Translations under genes and position numbers: made by a program | In this document: positions 1 to 10,617 of the stretch, in pieces | How positions within the stretch are numbered: position 1 is the first letter of the stretch | Layout: every line of letters begins with the position of its first letter | Assembly (NCBI GenBank): GCA_001692895.1 | Contig: KV748227.1 | Coordinates: 558,001-622,000, forward strand | From: Cenococcum geophilum 1.58 | Taxonomy: Eukaryota > Ascomycota > Dothideomycetes > Gloniales > Gloniaceae | Length of the DNA stretch: 64,000 bases | Reading direction: 5' to 3' | The notes under the pieces: generated by a model | Told to the model about the DNA's origin: nothing | Database searches by the model: none | The model's input: only the letters and a program-made list of their open reading frames with translations

Positions 1-189
1 CTTATATAACCTAACTACTCCTCCCTACTATACTAGAATAGATAAGCAACCGCTATATACTATAAGTAGATTTAAATAAAAAGAAAACACTATAGAATAA
101 GTTATACCCCGCTTATACTTACCGCAACTTACTAAAAAGAAATTTAAAGATAAGGAAATTTAGAGAAAATAAAAAAATTAATATAATAG
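1..189. other. Left edge, no gene recognised
   Basis: AT-rich, CpA-poor sequence. It may belong to the 5' untranslated part of the LINE that follows, but nothing in it fixes the element's left end. Confidence 0.4.
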
Positions 190-420
190 GATGGCTATAT
201 AAGTGCTAGTAGGACTATATAAGAGGAAAAGAATATTATAGGAACTAGACATTTAAAGGAAGACTTTAAGAACGCTATAAGTATTATAAAGAGTTGTATA
301 AGAACTGCGTTATAGTAGAGAAATGTAATAGTACTAGCTATAAGGGGAAGTGTTGCTTTTATAGAAGCTAGGATAAAGAAATAGTAAAAATAGCTAGAAA
401 CGAAGCCCCTAGTCGCCCTA
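190..420 (+). pseudogene. Cys-rich module at start of LINE ORF1 region
   Basis: The frame starting at 190 reads as a short Cys-rich segment in which several tyrosines (TAT) probably replace cysteines (TGT to TAT by RIP). Surviving cysteines include CNSTSYKGKCCF near 330-360. The spacing recalls a small zinc-binding module such as DUF3716 of fungal proteins, but that is a guess. It lies upstream of the Pro/Ser-rich stretch and the zinc knuckle, so it could be the N-terminus of ORF1 or the tail of an older gene into which the LINE inserted. Confidence 0.35.
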
Positions 421-599
421 TAACGCAAAAAAAAAGCCTTTTTTTACTCCCTTAAAACCAACTCTGTCTAAAAAGACGTAAGCTAAGGATACTCTACTTA
501 GGAGACTAGTCCTTAACCCCCCTAACGCTATAAGCAGCTCCTATTAGGCCTCTCTATACCCTAAAGAAGTTATAATAAATACTAAAGAAAAGGAGGAGG

Positions 600-2110
600 T
601 AGTAGTAGAGAAAGCAGCCCCCTTAGGGAAGAAGGCTCCCCCTACTTTCCCTACTTAAGTAGCCTAGACAATTATATAGGAAGAGCCTATCCCCGCTAAG
701 ATAAGTAATAGGAAGAAGGGATAGGTAGGCCCTAAGTAGTCCGCCCTACTAAGGTTACTATTAACCATTTATAGGAATAAGGAAAAAATACACCTTAGGA
801 GGAAAGCAGTACTTAAGACGTTTATAAAACGTCTTACTAACGACTTCTAAAATATAGAAAGGCTAACCTAACTATCCCTAGGAGGGACGATAAGAAGAGT
901 TTTTATAATAGTCTCGGACGCGATAAACTAGATAGCCCCTAGCGAGGAAATAAGCTAAATTACTAGAAAAAAGTGCGAGAATAAAGGGGGTACGGCCCCC
1001 TTAGAACCGACTAATAAAGGGATAACTTGGCCCTAATAATGTTAGATAGGTAAGGCCTAATAATAGGGTAAGGCCCCTTAAGACGCGGACCTAGTAACTA
1101 AGGTAGGAGGGCCCGCTAGTTAGAAAGGTAAGGCTAAGTAGAAGGAAGACCTAGTTATATAGGTTAGACCCCTATAGATATAGGTCTTAAAGAAGGACTT
1201 TAGACTACAAAACTAAGAGGAAGAGAAGAAGGCGGTTAGGGGGGTCCTAATAAAAGGGATGACAAGATAAGACCTAAGGGTCTTCTTAAGATATAGCGGA
1301 TAAAGACTAGATAAGGTGGTTATAAAGTATACCGTTAGAGCTTACTTAATAGAGGAAGAAAATAAAGGGTTTATAAGAGCTAACTAAACTAGAAACGCCA
1401 TTATACTACTAATTAGGATAAAATAAGATATTATAAACCTTATAAATAAATAAGAGGAAATTAAATAAGCTATAAAGGTAGGTAATAATAGAGTCTAGTA
1501 AGAAATAGAATAAGTTTGTCTTTTAAGGGGTAATAAGACTAAGGATAGTTAATGGGAATTAGGCGTCCCTAAACGAAGCGGATATTAGGTTTAAAATCGC
1601 TAAAAACTAAGGAAATATAGATTTAAAAAAGATCCTACTAATCTAGCTAGTAGGGTATAAAGAGAAATGCAACGTTATTATCTTTATAGGAGAAGACGAT
1701 AAGATTAAAAGATCTACTACTATGTTTAGAGATAGAGTGGGAGCAGTAAAGGTTACCGATAAAGTAGGGCTAAGGTTTTATAGGAACTATAAAATATATT
1801 ATATAGGCCTATATAGGAAAGAAAATAAGTATAGGAACTGCGGTAAGGTAGAATACGGAGAATGTAAGAAAAAGCCTAAATACGCGGCGTGCCTTTAAGA
1901 CTATAAGAGTAACGACCTAAAATGCCCCCTAAGACCTAGGAGGGTAGGTAACTAGTAGTTATACTTAAATAAGTGGATTATTTAGGCTAAGAGGAAATAG
2001 ACTAGAGCTGACCTTAAAGTAAAGTCTAAGAGGGAAAAAGTAAAAAAGATAGAAAAAGCCGATTTTAAGGGAAATAAGGTAAGTAAAGGAAAAGGGCTAG
2101 CTAAATAGAA
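600..2110 (+). pseudogene. LINE ORF1 (gag-like nucleic-acid binding protein), broken
   Basis: Readable as a low-complexity, charged N-terminal part followed by a helical stretch (about 1330-1480, rich in Glu, Lys and Ile). A CCHC zinc knuckle follows at about 1827-1915: CGKVEYGEC, with a further Cys in the AAC triplet about 10 residues on, then KCPLRP. The first Cys and the His are both replaced by Tyr, as C-to-T or G-to-A change would produce. In LINEs this protein binds the element RNA. The helical stretch and the knuckle lie in different frames, so at least one indel is present. It ends just before ORF2. Confidence 0.6.
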
Positions 2111-2131
2111 TTAAACCTCCTTAGTAATAAT

Positions 2132-5100
2132 ATGGCTAGATTAAGGCAAATATAGGCGGCGTTTCTAGTATAGGCGGTAGATAGGAAAGTAGATATAATT
2201 CTAATTTAGGAACTAGTGGTTCTCTAAGACTAAAATAAAGTCTTTACTATTTCCCTAGACGGATATAACCTATTTAGCCCATTGGAAGACTAGGAGAAAG
2301 AAAGACTAAAAGTAGTAACTTTTATAAAGATAGGCCTAAGGGTAAAGGCTTTAAAGAGACTTATAAAAGACGTAATAGGTGTAAAAGTAGAAGGTATTAA
2401 GGTCTTTAACATATACGTATACGCAGAAGAAAAGGACGACGGATAGATAGCTTAGGTAGTAAGAGGCATCCTAATAAGGGGAAGGGACGTCCTAGTTATA
2501 GGGGACTTTAATAAATCCTTTAAGTAGAACAGAGGAAGGGCCTATAGGGCGATTAAGCTAAATAAGTGGGTAGTAGAGCTTAGCTTACTAAATAACGAAG
2601 AGGTCCTAATAAGGGGAGGCGTAACGCTGGACTTTATTTTTAATAATATTCTAGAGGCGATCGGAGACCTTAATAAGATATAGTTTAGCTTAGATTATAG
2701 GGTTATATAGGCTTAGACGGCGCTCCTTAAAAGAAAGTTATTTAGGATAAGAACGAAAATAAATATTAAAAAGTATAAAGAATAGTAGATATAAGAGGGG
2801 GAGTCCCTAATAAAGTGGACGGAGAACCTTGTAGAGGTCGTTAAGGCGAACTTAGAGGTAAAAAGGTTAGCTATTAAAGAGACGCCCTAGTGAAATAAGG
2901 ACCTAATAGAAGTAGTTAGAAAAGTATAAGAGAGAGGCCTTAAAGGGGATTTTAAAGGAAGAGCTAAGAAAAGGAAAGCTCTAAGGAATAAGGTTAAAAG
3001 GGTAAGAGTAACCTTTTAGACTAAGGCGGTTTAGAACGCGAGATCCGACTAGGATATTTATAAACTCACAAAATAGAGGAACTAGTATTAGAATAATACG
3101 CTAAAACAATTAATAGGATATAAAGAGAAGATAAAGGAAATATAGGTTATTATAATTATAGAGACCTTAGTAAAACTAGAAGCTCTAATAGTTATAGAGT
3201 TAGAGGTAAACGACTAGACTAAGTTAGGGAAGGTAAGACCCCTAGCTAAGTAAACCAACTTAAATAAAAAGGTAGTATTGGTTGCGTTTCTAAAAGCAAA
3301 GAATAGAGCATTAGGATAAGATAAGGTTATAACGGACCTATTTAGGGAGCTAGAGCTAAATATATATAAGGTAACCCACCTTATTAATAAGGACTTAAGG
3401 AAGGGGAAGGTAACCCTAAAGGAAGCTAAACTAGTTTTTATACCTAAATAAGGCAGGAATATAAGCACGGTAAAAGGCTAAAGGCTAATTACACTCCTTT
3501 TAGTAACCGGTAAGGGACTAGAAAGGGCACTAATAAAGTAGCTAAAAAAAACCAGACTTAAGAGAGGATAGTTTAGGGAAAACTAAGTAGGAGGAATTCT
3601 GGGGAGGTCCATAATAAATATAGCCCTTAAGATACTAGCCGACCTAAAGATAAAATAGGAAGGTAAGAACAGCTATAAGACCTAAAAGACGCTAGTGTAT
3701 ATAAATATTAAAAGAGCCTTTAATACAGCTAAAAAGGACTTTATATATAAGATCCTTAGAGATAAAAAGGTCCCTAATAATATTATTTAGTTAGTGGTTA
3801 ACTTTATAAGCGATAGGACAGTTTACCCTAGGAGAGGTTAGGTAAGAGGGAGGAGCATCTACCTAGATAACGGCTTTCCTTAGGGGTCGCCAATATCGCC
3901 AGTGCTGTTTAGCCTACTACTTAGCCTAGTAATAGTGGGATAGAGGTTAAGATACTTATACGTAGACGACGTAGCCCTAGTAGTATACGGCGCTACGCTT
4001 AAAGAGTCCCTAAAGAACGTAGAAACTAAGGCCAATAAGCTTATAGCTAAAGTTAGACGACTAGGCCTAAAGATTAAGCTATTAAAAATAGAAGTAATAA
4101 TATATTATAGGACGCGGATAAAAAGCCCTATAGGGGAAGAGATTGTTATAGTAGGATATATAGTAAAGATAAGCTAGGAGGTTAAGTACTTAGAAATCGT
4201 CTTAGATAATAAGCTAAGCTTTACGGCCTATATAGCGAGGAGAATGGTAGTAGGATAGGGTATGGCTAGACTTATTAGGAATCTAATAACTAAGATAGGA
4301 CTAAAGACGGAGGCCATAGTTAAGATTATTAAGATAATACTTATCCCCTCCCTAGTCTATAGATTTAAGGTATAATTAAAAGAAAGCCTAGATAAGAAAG
4401 GAAAGGAAAGGGCCTAGAGATAGTCGGCTTTAGTAAAGGAATTAAAGAAACCGCTTAAAGTATATAAATGTTTTACCCTTAGCGCGGATAAAAGCGTTTT
4501 ATTAAAAGTCCTAGACTAAGAGACGGGAATTCTAAAGATAAAGGATATCCTTAAGAATATAAGGGATAAGGCCTCCCTTAGGCTAAATAGGGTTGCTATA
4601 GATTACCTAACCGTTTAAAGAAAGGCGAAAGCCGCTAGAATATATAAATTAAGGAACTATATAATAGAAGACATAGAGGCCCTATAAAGTAGGAAAGCTA
4701 AATACTTACTAGTCTAGGTAAGAAGGTTAGAGGAAGACTAGTTTAAAAAGAGCTTCCTTAGATAAACCCCTAGGTTAAGGTAAATTTTTATATCTATTAA
4801 AGAACAGGAAGCCTACTATTAGGTTAGAGACTAGCGGTCTATAATAGTAGCTAAAGGTATAGTTTATATAGGACCCTATAATACTAATACGGATACTAGC
4901 TTAAGGGTAATATACCTAGCTTATAGGGTTAAAGGAGAAGTAAGGAATAGATAGGTACGGTTTTATATAGATAGTAAGGAGTTAGGGAGAGAGCTAAGCA
5001 GGCCTAGGACGCTAAGGATATTATATAAAAATGCTATAAAGTTAAGAGGCCTAAACCCCAAGGTATATAAGTTCTTTTTACTAGATAGATACCCTAAGTA

Positions 5101-5682
5101 TATAAGTATAAAACGGGAGGAACTATATATAAAAGAAGAGATAGTAATCCTAGAAGGAGGATTAAACATATAGCTAGAAAGACTATACAAAGAACGGAAA
5201 AAGAAGAGGTTAGGAGTAGGATAGGAAGTAGGCGAAACCCCCTTAGACTATAGAGAGATATAAAAAGTAGAAGGGGGAAGGATCCCTAAACTAAAAGGTA
5301 AAAGAAACCTAGTTAGATATATGCTGTCGGAAAGAATAAAGATAGGCAGATTAAATATATATAGGGAACGCCAAAAAAAGGAGGGTATAAAGTGCGTATG
5401 CAGTAAAGCTAGAGAAAGAGGTCACTACTTAAAGTATAAAAAGTTTAATAGTAAAAGCCTAGTAGAACTTACGCCTAAGGGTATAAAAGGGCTCCTAGGA
5501 CTATAGATAGTAAGAAAAGGCGCAAATAAGTTTATAGAATGGCTTACGTAAATAGGATACTATAAAGGGTGGGATAAAGGCGTTGTTTTAAACCGTAAGG
5601 CTAGAACAGCTAAAGAAGAAAGAGAGGAGAGGGCGATAACTGTAGAGATAGCTACTCTACTATACTATATAAACAGACTATA
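2132..5682 (+). pseudogene. LINE ORF2: endonuclease, reverse transcriptase, C-terminal knuckle
   Basis: The start is chosen at the ATG at 2132 (MARLRQI). From there a single frame carries every recognisable motif. The endonuclease GDFN motif lies at 2501-2512, with the expected following His gone. The RT box with GSPISPVLF lies near 3885-3920. The catalytic YVDD lies at 3959-3970, followed by a Tad1-like thumb. A C-terminal Cys-Cys-His-Cys-like knuckle (CVCSKARERGH) lies near 5390-5420. All are in frame with 2132, so the roughly 1,180-codon ORF carries point mutations but no net frameshift. Many internal TAG/TAA stops replace Gln or Trp. Length fits Tad1 ORF2 proteins. YVDD is still intact although the ORF is dead. 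Confidence 0.85.
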
Positions 5683-5989
5683 AAGCCCTAAAAAAAATTG
5701 GGAACAGGCTTTTAAAGCCGAGACTTATAGCTAAATAAGCCGACAGATAGTCTAAAAAAATTTTACTTACTTACTTACCTACTTATTGCTTTTAAGGTAG
5801 TAAATAAATTTATCTAAGTAAAAGTATAGATTATCGCGAATGCTTTATAGCTTGCTATAAGTCAAGCGGGTAAAGACTCTAGTGGGAATAGTAAAATATT
5901 ATTTTATTTCGCGATAGGCTAAACAAAAAGAGGCTAAAGTTTTAACCCTTTTACTAGCTTTTATTAGAACTCTTCTTTATATTTTTATC

Positions 5990-6610
5990 CTTTACTTATA
6001 GATTTAAAATTATAAAGTTAAGGCCACTGTATCTAATCGTCGCCTATATAGCCTTGTCGCTTAACACCTCTTTACCACCATCTGCCCCTATTTCTTAATC
6101 TTTAGTACTAAAACCATTTTCTTCGCCGTATAATGTCTTTGCGTCCCATTCTTAATCCTTATTACTAAAGTTACTTTTATAACTAGTTTACGCCTCTAGG
6201 TTACTATTATTATCTTTAAAGTCAGTTTCTTTATTTATAAATGCCTACCTAGTAGCTAGTAATTAGTAATTTAGGGATAGTATACTTATAGGTACTTAAG
6301 GGTTGCAGGATACTACTTAAGGAGTTATAGTTAATACTATTAGGATATAGAATATATCTATAGACCTCTAAGTACTGGCTACTTAGCGCCTTAAGTAAAA
6401 GATCTCCCCTAACGTAAGGCAGATTAATAAGAGTTAATTACCGCCCGTATAAGGCGGAGCGCTTATAAAGGGCTTAGTTAGAATGCCAATTAAACCACCC
6501 TATAGGTACTAATAGCTCCTTTACTATAGATAGGGGGTTAATATATAAGATTAACTAGCTAGGATAAGTTTACTACTTAGGCAGTATCTTGCCCTGGAAA
6601 GGATAGGCGT
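5990..6610 (-). pseudogene. Unrecognised decayed reading frame
   Basis: Read on the minus strand, about 200 codons are coherent once TAA/TAG are taken as former Gln. The downstream half is hydrophilic and acidic (NKETDF, SNLEA, SNKD, GEENGFSTKD, GADGGKEVL). The upstream half is more hydrophobic with Pro. No known domain is apparent. It lies immediately right of the LINE and points towards it, so the LINE may have truncated it. Function unknown. Confidence 0.35.
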
Positions 6611-6972
6611 TAGAAGTAAATTATATAATACTATTTCTGCTAAAAGAGGCGTTATTAGGGGTTATTATTAACTTCTAATTTTAGTTTATAACTTTATACA
6701 AACGCTTCTAAACCCTGCTAAGGTATACAGCGTCTATTAGGGATCGTTAGCCATTTAAGTTTAGCAGTAGCTTAGCCAATAGCTACCTCTAACAATGCCT
6801 TACTTATAGATCACTCTAAGCGTCTACAATCTCGGGCGCAGATAATATATAAGCTAAGAGTAATTATAGCCACTAAATATTATACTATAGACATCACATA
6901 AAGTAGAAATGGGCGGCTGGTATACTCCGCCTTTCCCTTTTACCTTTTATTCTGACTCTACCCTAGAAGAGA

Positions 6973-7014
6973 AATGGCATATAAATATTATACTCCTAGT
7001 TTTTATATGCCATT
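6973..7014. repeat. Hairpin with 13 bp perfect arms
   Basis: Arms AATGGCATATAAA (6973-6985) and TTTATATGCCATT (7002-7014) are perfectly complementary around a 16 bp loop. The arms keep CA/TG dinucleotides in a region where these are depleted. They could be the core of a small palindromic element or a regulatory stem. No flanking target duplication was seen. Confidence 0.6.
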
Positions 7015-7419
7015 AATTTGACTTACCTTTAAATTTGACCTCTTAACTATATATCCCTTACTATCCTTATAAGAATATCAGACATTATATATATTACCTT
7101 AACTAAATTTAAATACGTTGCTAATATAACCTATAGGTCCTCAATTAGTAAAAAAATTACTATATACTACTGTCCTGGAGATAACATATCTAATTATTAA
7201 CCTACTAGAAACCCCAAATCCTAAAATTGTATCAACAATAAAGATATGGCATCTGCTAGTAGGGAGAAGAAATAATTGCAGCTTTCTAACCCTATATAGA
7301 AATAGATACCTTATACGCCTATTTAAATACCTAATAAGGCCAATTCTTATAAAAATAATAATAATACGAAGGGTAATATATAAGAGGATACGGTTTAGGG
7401 AGGTGTATAAAAAATATAC

Positions 7420-8140
7420 CTTAATTATTTCAGGAACTTAGAAGGCCACGGCGAAGTTAAAATAGGCTTACCTAAGCCAATAAAGGACTATAGCGAGGCT
7501 AAGATAGACTCGCCTTAACCGGCGGATATAGTTGCGGTTTCTAAACACGTTTTGCTGGTAACTTAAGGTATATTTATAAGACCCCTATATTTATTTAGCA
7601 ATACTAATAAGTAAGTAGGAAATAGCTTAGTTAATCTTATAATGTTTCTTAGAATTGCATCTCCCCTATTAAAAGTATTAACGATTTCCAATGCTATAAT
7701 TTCGCGTAGACAACTAAAGTATCTCATCTTATAGTTACCTTCTTATTTTATAATAAAGGACTTAAGACGTCTCTAAAGCTCTAGTTATAAATCATTTATA
7801 TCTACATTCGGCCCTATCGCAGTAATATGCTAGTATCCTACCTAGATTTTAGTCGTAGATATGCCACTAAATAGACTTACATTATACTATACTGAGAATC
7901 CCCATCTCTTTTGCCGTTATACTAAGATATATAAACTACTTAAAGGTGTTATAATAGAGATAGCTAAGAGGAGCAAACCGTATAAGCAAGGAGATTAACT
8001 AGGAAAGGCATTAGAGGATTTATTAGAAGAGATATTAAGGAGAAGGGTACGTAAGAGAAGGGTGGATTCTACTATAGATAAAGATCCTAAGAGGTCTAAG
8101 ATATAAGAAATTTCTTATAAGGCGTTAATTAGGATTTCCT
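7420..8140 (+). pseudogene. Unrecognised decayed reading frame
   Basis: About 240 codons read coherently on the plus strand with only RIP-type stops: NLEGHGEVKIGLPKP near the start, LYYTENPHLFCRYTKIYKLL in the middle, and a basic C-terminus (ILRRRVRKRR, DKDPKRSK). The basic tail looks nuclear, but no family was recognised. The 6620-7420 stretch upstream and 8150-9040 downstream show no gene I can support. Confidence 0.35.
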
Positions 8141-8796
8141 TAGCTTAGTGTTTTATTTCTATTTAGTTACTTCTATATTAAGAATATCTTATTATTATTT
8201 ACATATAAAGGAACAAGTTTTTACATATTGGATTAAAGTTAAGAGACTTACTTATAGTAAGCTTAGTAAGTTCTCTACCTTTATATACTTAGCAGTAATA
8301 AGTTAGCCAGCCTATAATTTATTTAGTCCTTTATAAAGAAAAGACTCGTTATAAAATATAAAGTTATTCTAATTAGATTAGATTAGGTTAGTAAGCCTAT
8401 AGGCCTTCTTAGTACCCTATAGCGTAAGAATAAAACTAAATCAAACTAAATAAAAAGACTTATCACTTTCTAATCGGATATCTTAAAATTAGCCTTTATT
8501 AGCCTATCCTTTTTAACCTAATTAAAATATACTAGCGTTTTCTTAACTAGTACAGGATAGAACTTTTCCTTTAAAGCATTTCCCTTTCTTTATAACTCTG
8601 TTAACCTAAAGGACTTAAAAATTAAAAGATAATTTGGCCTATCTAGTTCTAGTATAGTTATATTATAGAAGGAATAGAGTAAAGTAGAATAAAATAGATA
8701 CGATTAATATATTAACATCTAGCTTACACTATACTATTTTATAAGCTATATATTAGCCAGGGATTAGCTAAGGTTATTATAATAATATAATCCTCA

Positions 8797-8817
8797 TTTT
8801 ATTTTATTTTATTTTAT
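8797..8817. repeat. TTTTA pentanucleotide microsatellite
   Basis: About four consecutive TTTTA units in AT-rich spacer. Similar short A/T runs occur at 25.08-25.15 kb. Confidence 0.8.
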
Positions 8818-9049
8818 CTTATTAGCCTTCTAAATATAAGCTATACAGCAATCTTATAGCTAAGGTACGCACGCAGAAAATATACCTTATTTCGCTACTA
8901 TATATCCTACAGCACCCATCTTATATACTATATAAATAATATAAACTGGTAATTAGTATATAGGCTATAAGACGCATCGCAGACGAAACGGCATATGCCC
9001 TATAACTTAACTCCCTCCTACTTATTAATATAAGACGTGTATTTAGCTC

Positions 9050-9390
9050 CTATATATAACTAAGACCAAATTAGGCCCCGGCATATAGCCCCGTATTTTA
9101 AGTCTATTACTTAGCTTAGAGTTAGGAGGATATTAGTATAATCTAGCACTCTAGTACTTACCAGCTCAGCTATCTAAACGCCTTTATACCTACAATAGCC
9201 CGCTAATAAATTTTTTTATAGGCAATTAGCGTTCCATTCTCGTTTTCTAAGTTATTTAAAGCCTCTAATTTTAGACCTACGCATACTTTCGCACGAATCT
9301 CTTCGCTCTTTAACATTTTAGTCTTTTAATTTATCTGGGTTAAGGTTAAGGATACGGCATATAGTTAATTAAAGATAGTTATATGCTCGG
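9050..9390 (-). repeat. Copy 1 of an inverted coding repeat (partner at 56.9 kb)
   Basis: The minus strand of this segment aligns over roughly 340 bp with the plus strand at 56900-57260, with many C-to-T and G-to-A differences. Translation gives a helical peptide (MLKSEEIRAKVCVGLKLEAL, then LENENGTLIAYKKIY) ending in Gln-rich sequence; both copies keep this frame. The coil-like tail is reminiscent of C-termini of pogo-type transposases, but no DDE domain was found beside it. Taken as a fragment of a dispersed element of unknown type. Confidence 0.6.
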
Positions 9391-9399
9391 CTTTAAGAA

Positions 9400-10120
9400 C
9401 ACTCCCCTAGCATTTCTAATATCTATAAAATCGTGTCCCTAGTAATATGTTCCGTGTATAATATATAAAACGATTACCAGCCTTTATATATAAGTTTTTA
9501 TAGCTTTATATATTGCAGCTAATTTAGCTTCTAATGCTAAAATAAAGTAAAATTAGCAATAACTGGAAGAAGGAATTCGAGAGACAATGCGATATTATTT
9601 ACCCTTATTTTAAAGACTATAGGTTAATAACGGATAATAAAAAAGATAAGGCTTTCTAAAACCTTATTAATTACTATAACGCTTATAACAATCTGGAGAA
9701 AGTTTAGTGTTTAAAGGAGATACTACTTAACCTTATTAGGGTAGAGATCTAATAAGAGATATTTACCGAGAAAATATTATAGGAAGGATAGGAGATATTA
9801 AGATATAGAATTTAGATATACTATAGGCCTTAAAAAGCACCTAAATATGACTTAGTAATAGCATAGCGGTACTTAATAAATTATCTCCCCTGTTACAGCT
9901 AAATGTGCAATATAACTTTTATTTAATTTATTTAAAGGGGCATTATCGCCAGGTATGCCGTAACATTATCACTTTAAATACTTGTTTTCTGTAGCCAGAA
10001 AACCCTCCTTTAAAGAGCGACCAAAACCTACCCCTTACTAATTTAAGCATTCTATTTTAGTAGACGGAACGCCTAAGTGCTAAGACTGGCCCCTAACCAT
10101 TAGTGCTAATAGGATATTAA
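9400..10120. other. Degenerate AT-rich spacer
   Basis: No frame, repeat or motif that I can support; CpA-depleted like its surroundings. Confidence 0.4.
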
Positions 10121-10125
10121 TAGGT

Positions 10126-10262
10126 AAGCTAGGTAATTGTATAAGTAGGGTAGTTATAGGAGTAGGGTAGTTATAAAAGTATAGTAGTTATAAAAGCTAG
10201 ACAATCCTACGAGCTAGGTAATTATAGGAGCTAGATAATTGTAGGAGCTAGGTAGTTATACT
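10126..10262. repeat. Degenerate 16-18 bp minisatellite
   Basis: About seven to eight imperfect units built on GTAGTTATAGGAGCTAG follow one another, with variants such as GTAATTGTAGGAGCTAG. Units differ mainly by transitions. The array sits about 350 bp upstream of the FunK1 pseudogene; 10270-10617 between them shows no gene. Confidence 0.7.
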
Positions 10263-10617
10263 CTTTAGCCTTACTACCCAGCTATATTAGAGCCTTACGT
10301 ATTATAAAATAAATTAAAACCGATAGACATAATTATTAGGTCATTGTGGCTTAGCATTTAACTAGGCCCTATAAAGCCTCAGTCTAAGCTATATTAGATT
10401 GGCTTAACTTTTCCACACCCAATCTTTAATCCTCCCTACATTCGCTCGTATCTTGCTTCCTTATTACAAGACGCGCCTAACGTATACTTAACCTCCCTAC
10501 ACTTATCTGCCACTATACTATCCGTTACATACCTACCTCTTTAATTTCCCCTCCTTATCTACCTACCTGCCTTTTACATCGGCCCTTCTAACATAGCTCT
10601 TGGCGCGTTTACCTATA

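Larger units (their letters stand above)
190..5790 (+). mobile_element. Tad1-type LINE, near full length, RIP-mutated
   Basis: Non-LTR retrotransposon with two coding parts in the usual order: an ORF1 with a CCHC zinc knuckle, then an ORF2 with APE-type endonuclease, reverse transcriptase and a C-terminal Cys/His knuckle. The 3' end runs into a short TTAC tetranucleotide tail (about 5760-5790), as expected for target-primed insertion. The right end is fairly clear. The left end is inferred only from the first readable Cys-rich coding near 190. Stops are almost all TAG or TAA where Gln or Trp is expected. No target-site duplication was identified. Fungal Tad1 elements are typically 6-7 kb, so this copy may lack only its 5' UTR. 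Confidence 0.82.

Noticed and set aside
195-428. Hydrophobic 77-codon minus-strand open frame
   Set aside because: The opposite strand carries a Cys-rich coding pattern with RIP-type stops. The Ile/Leu/Tyr-rich composition is typical of antisense to AT-rich coding.
9115-9190. tRNA-like stretch on the minus strand (TAGCTGAGCTGGTAAGTA followed by a possible anticodon arm)
   Set aside because: There is no B box and no acceptor pairing. The second copy at 57140-57200 shows the stretch lies inside a conserved protein frame (KAFRQLSWQVLE-like), so the resemblance to a D-arm is accidental.
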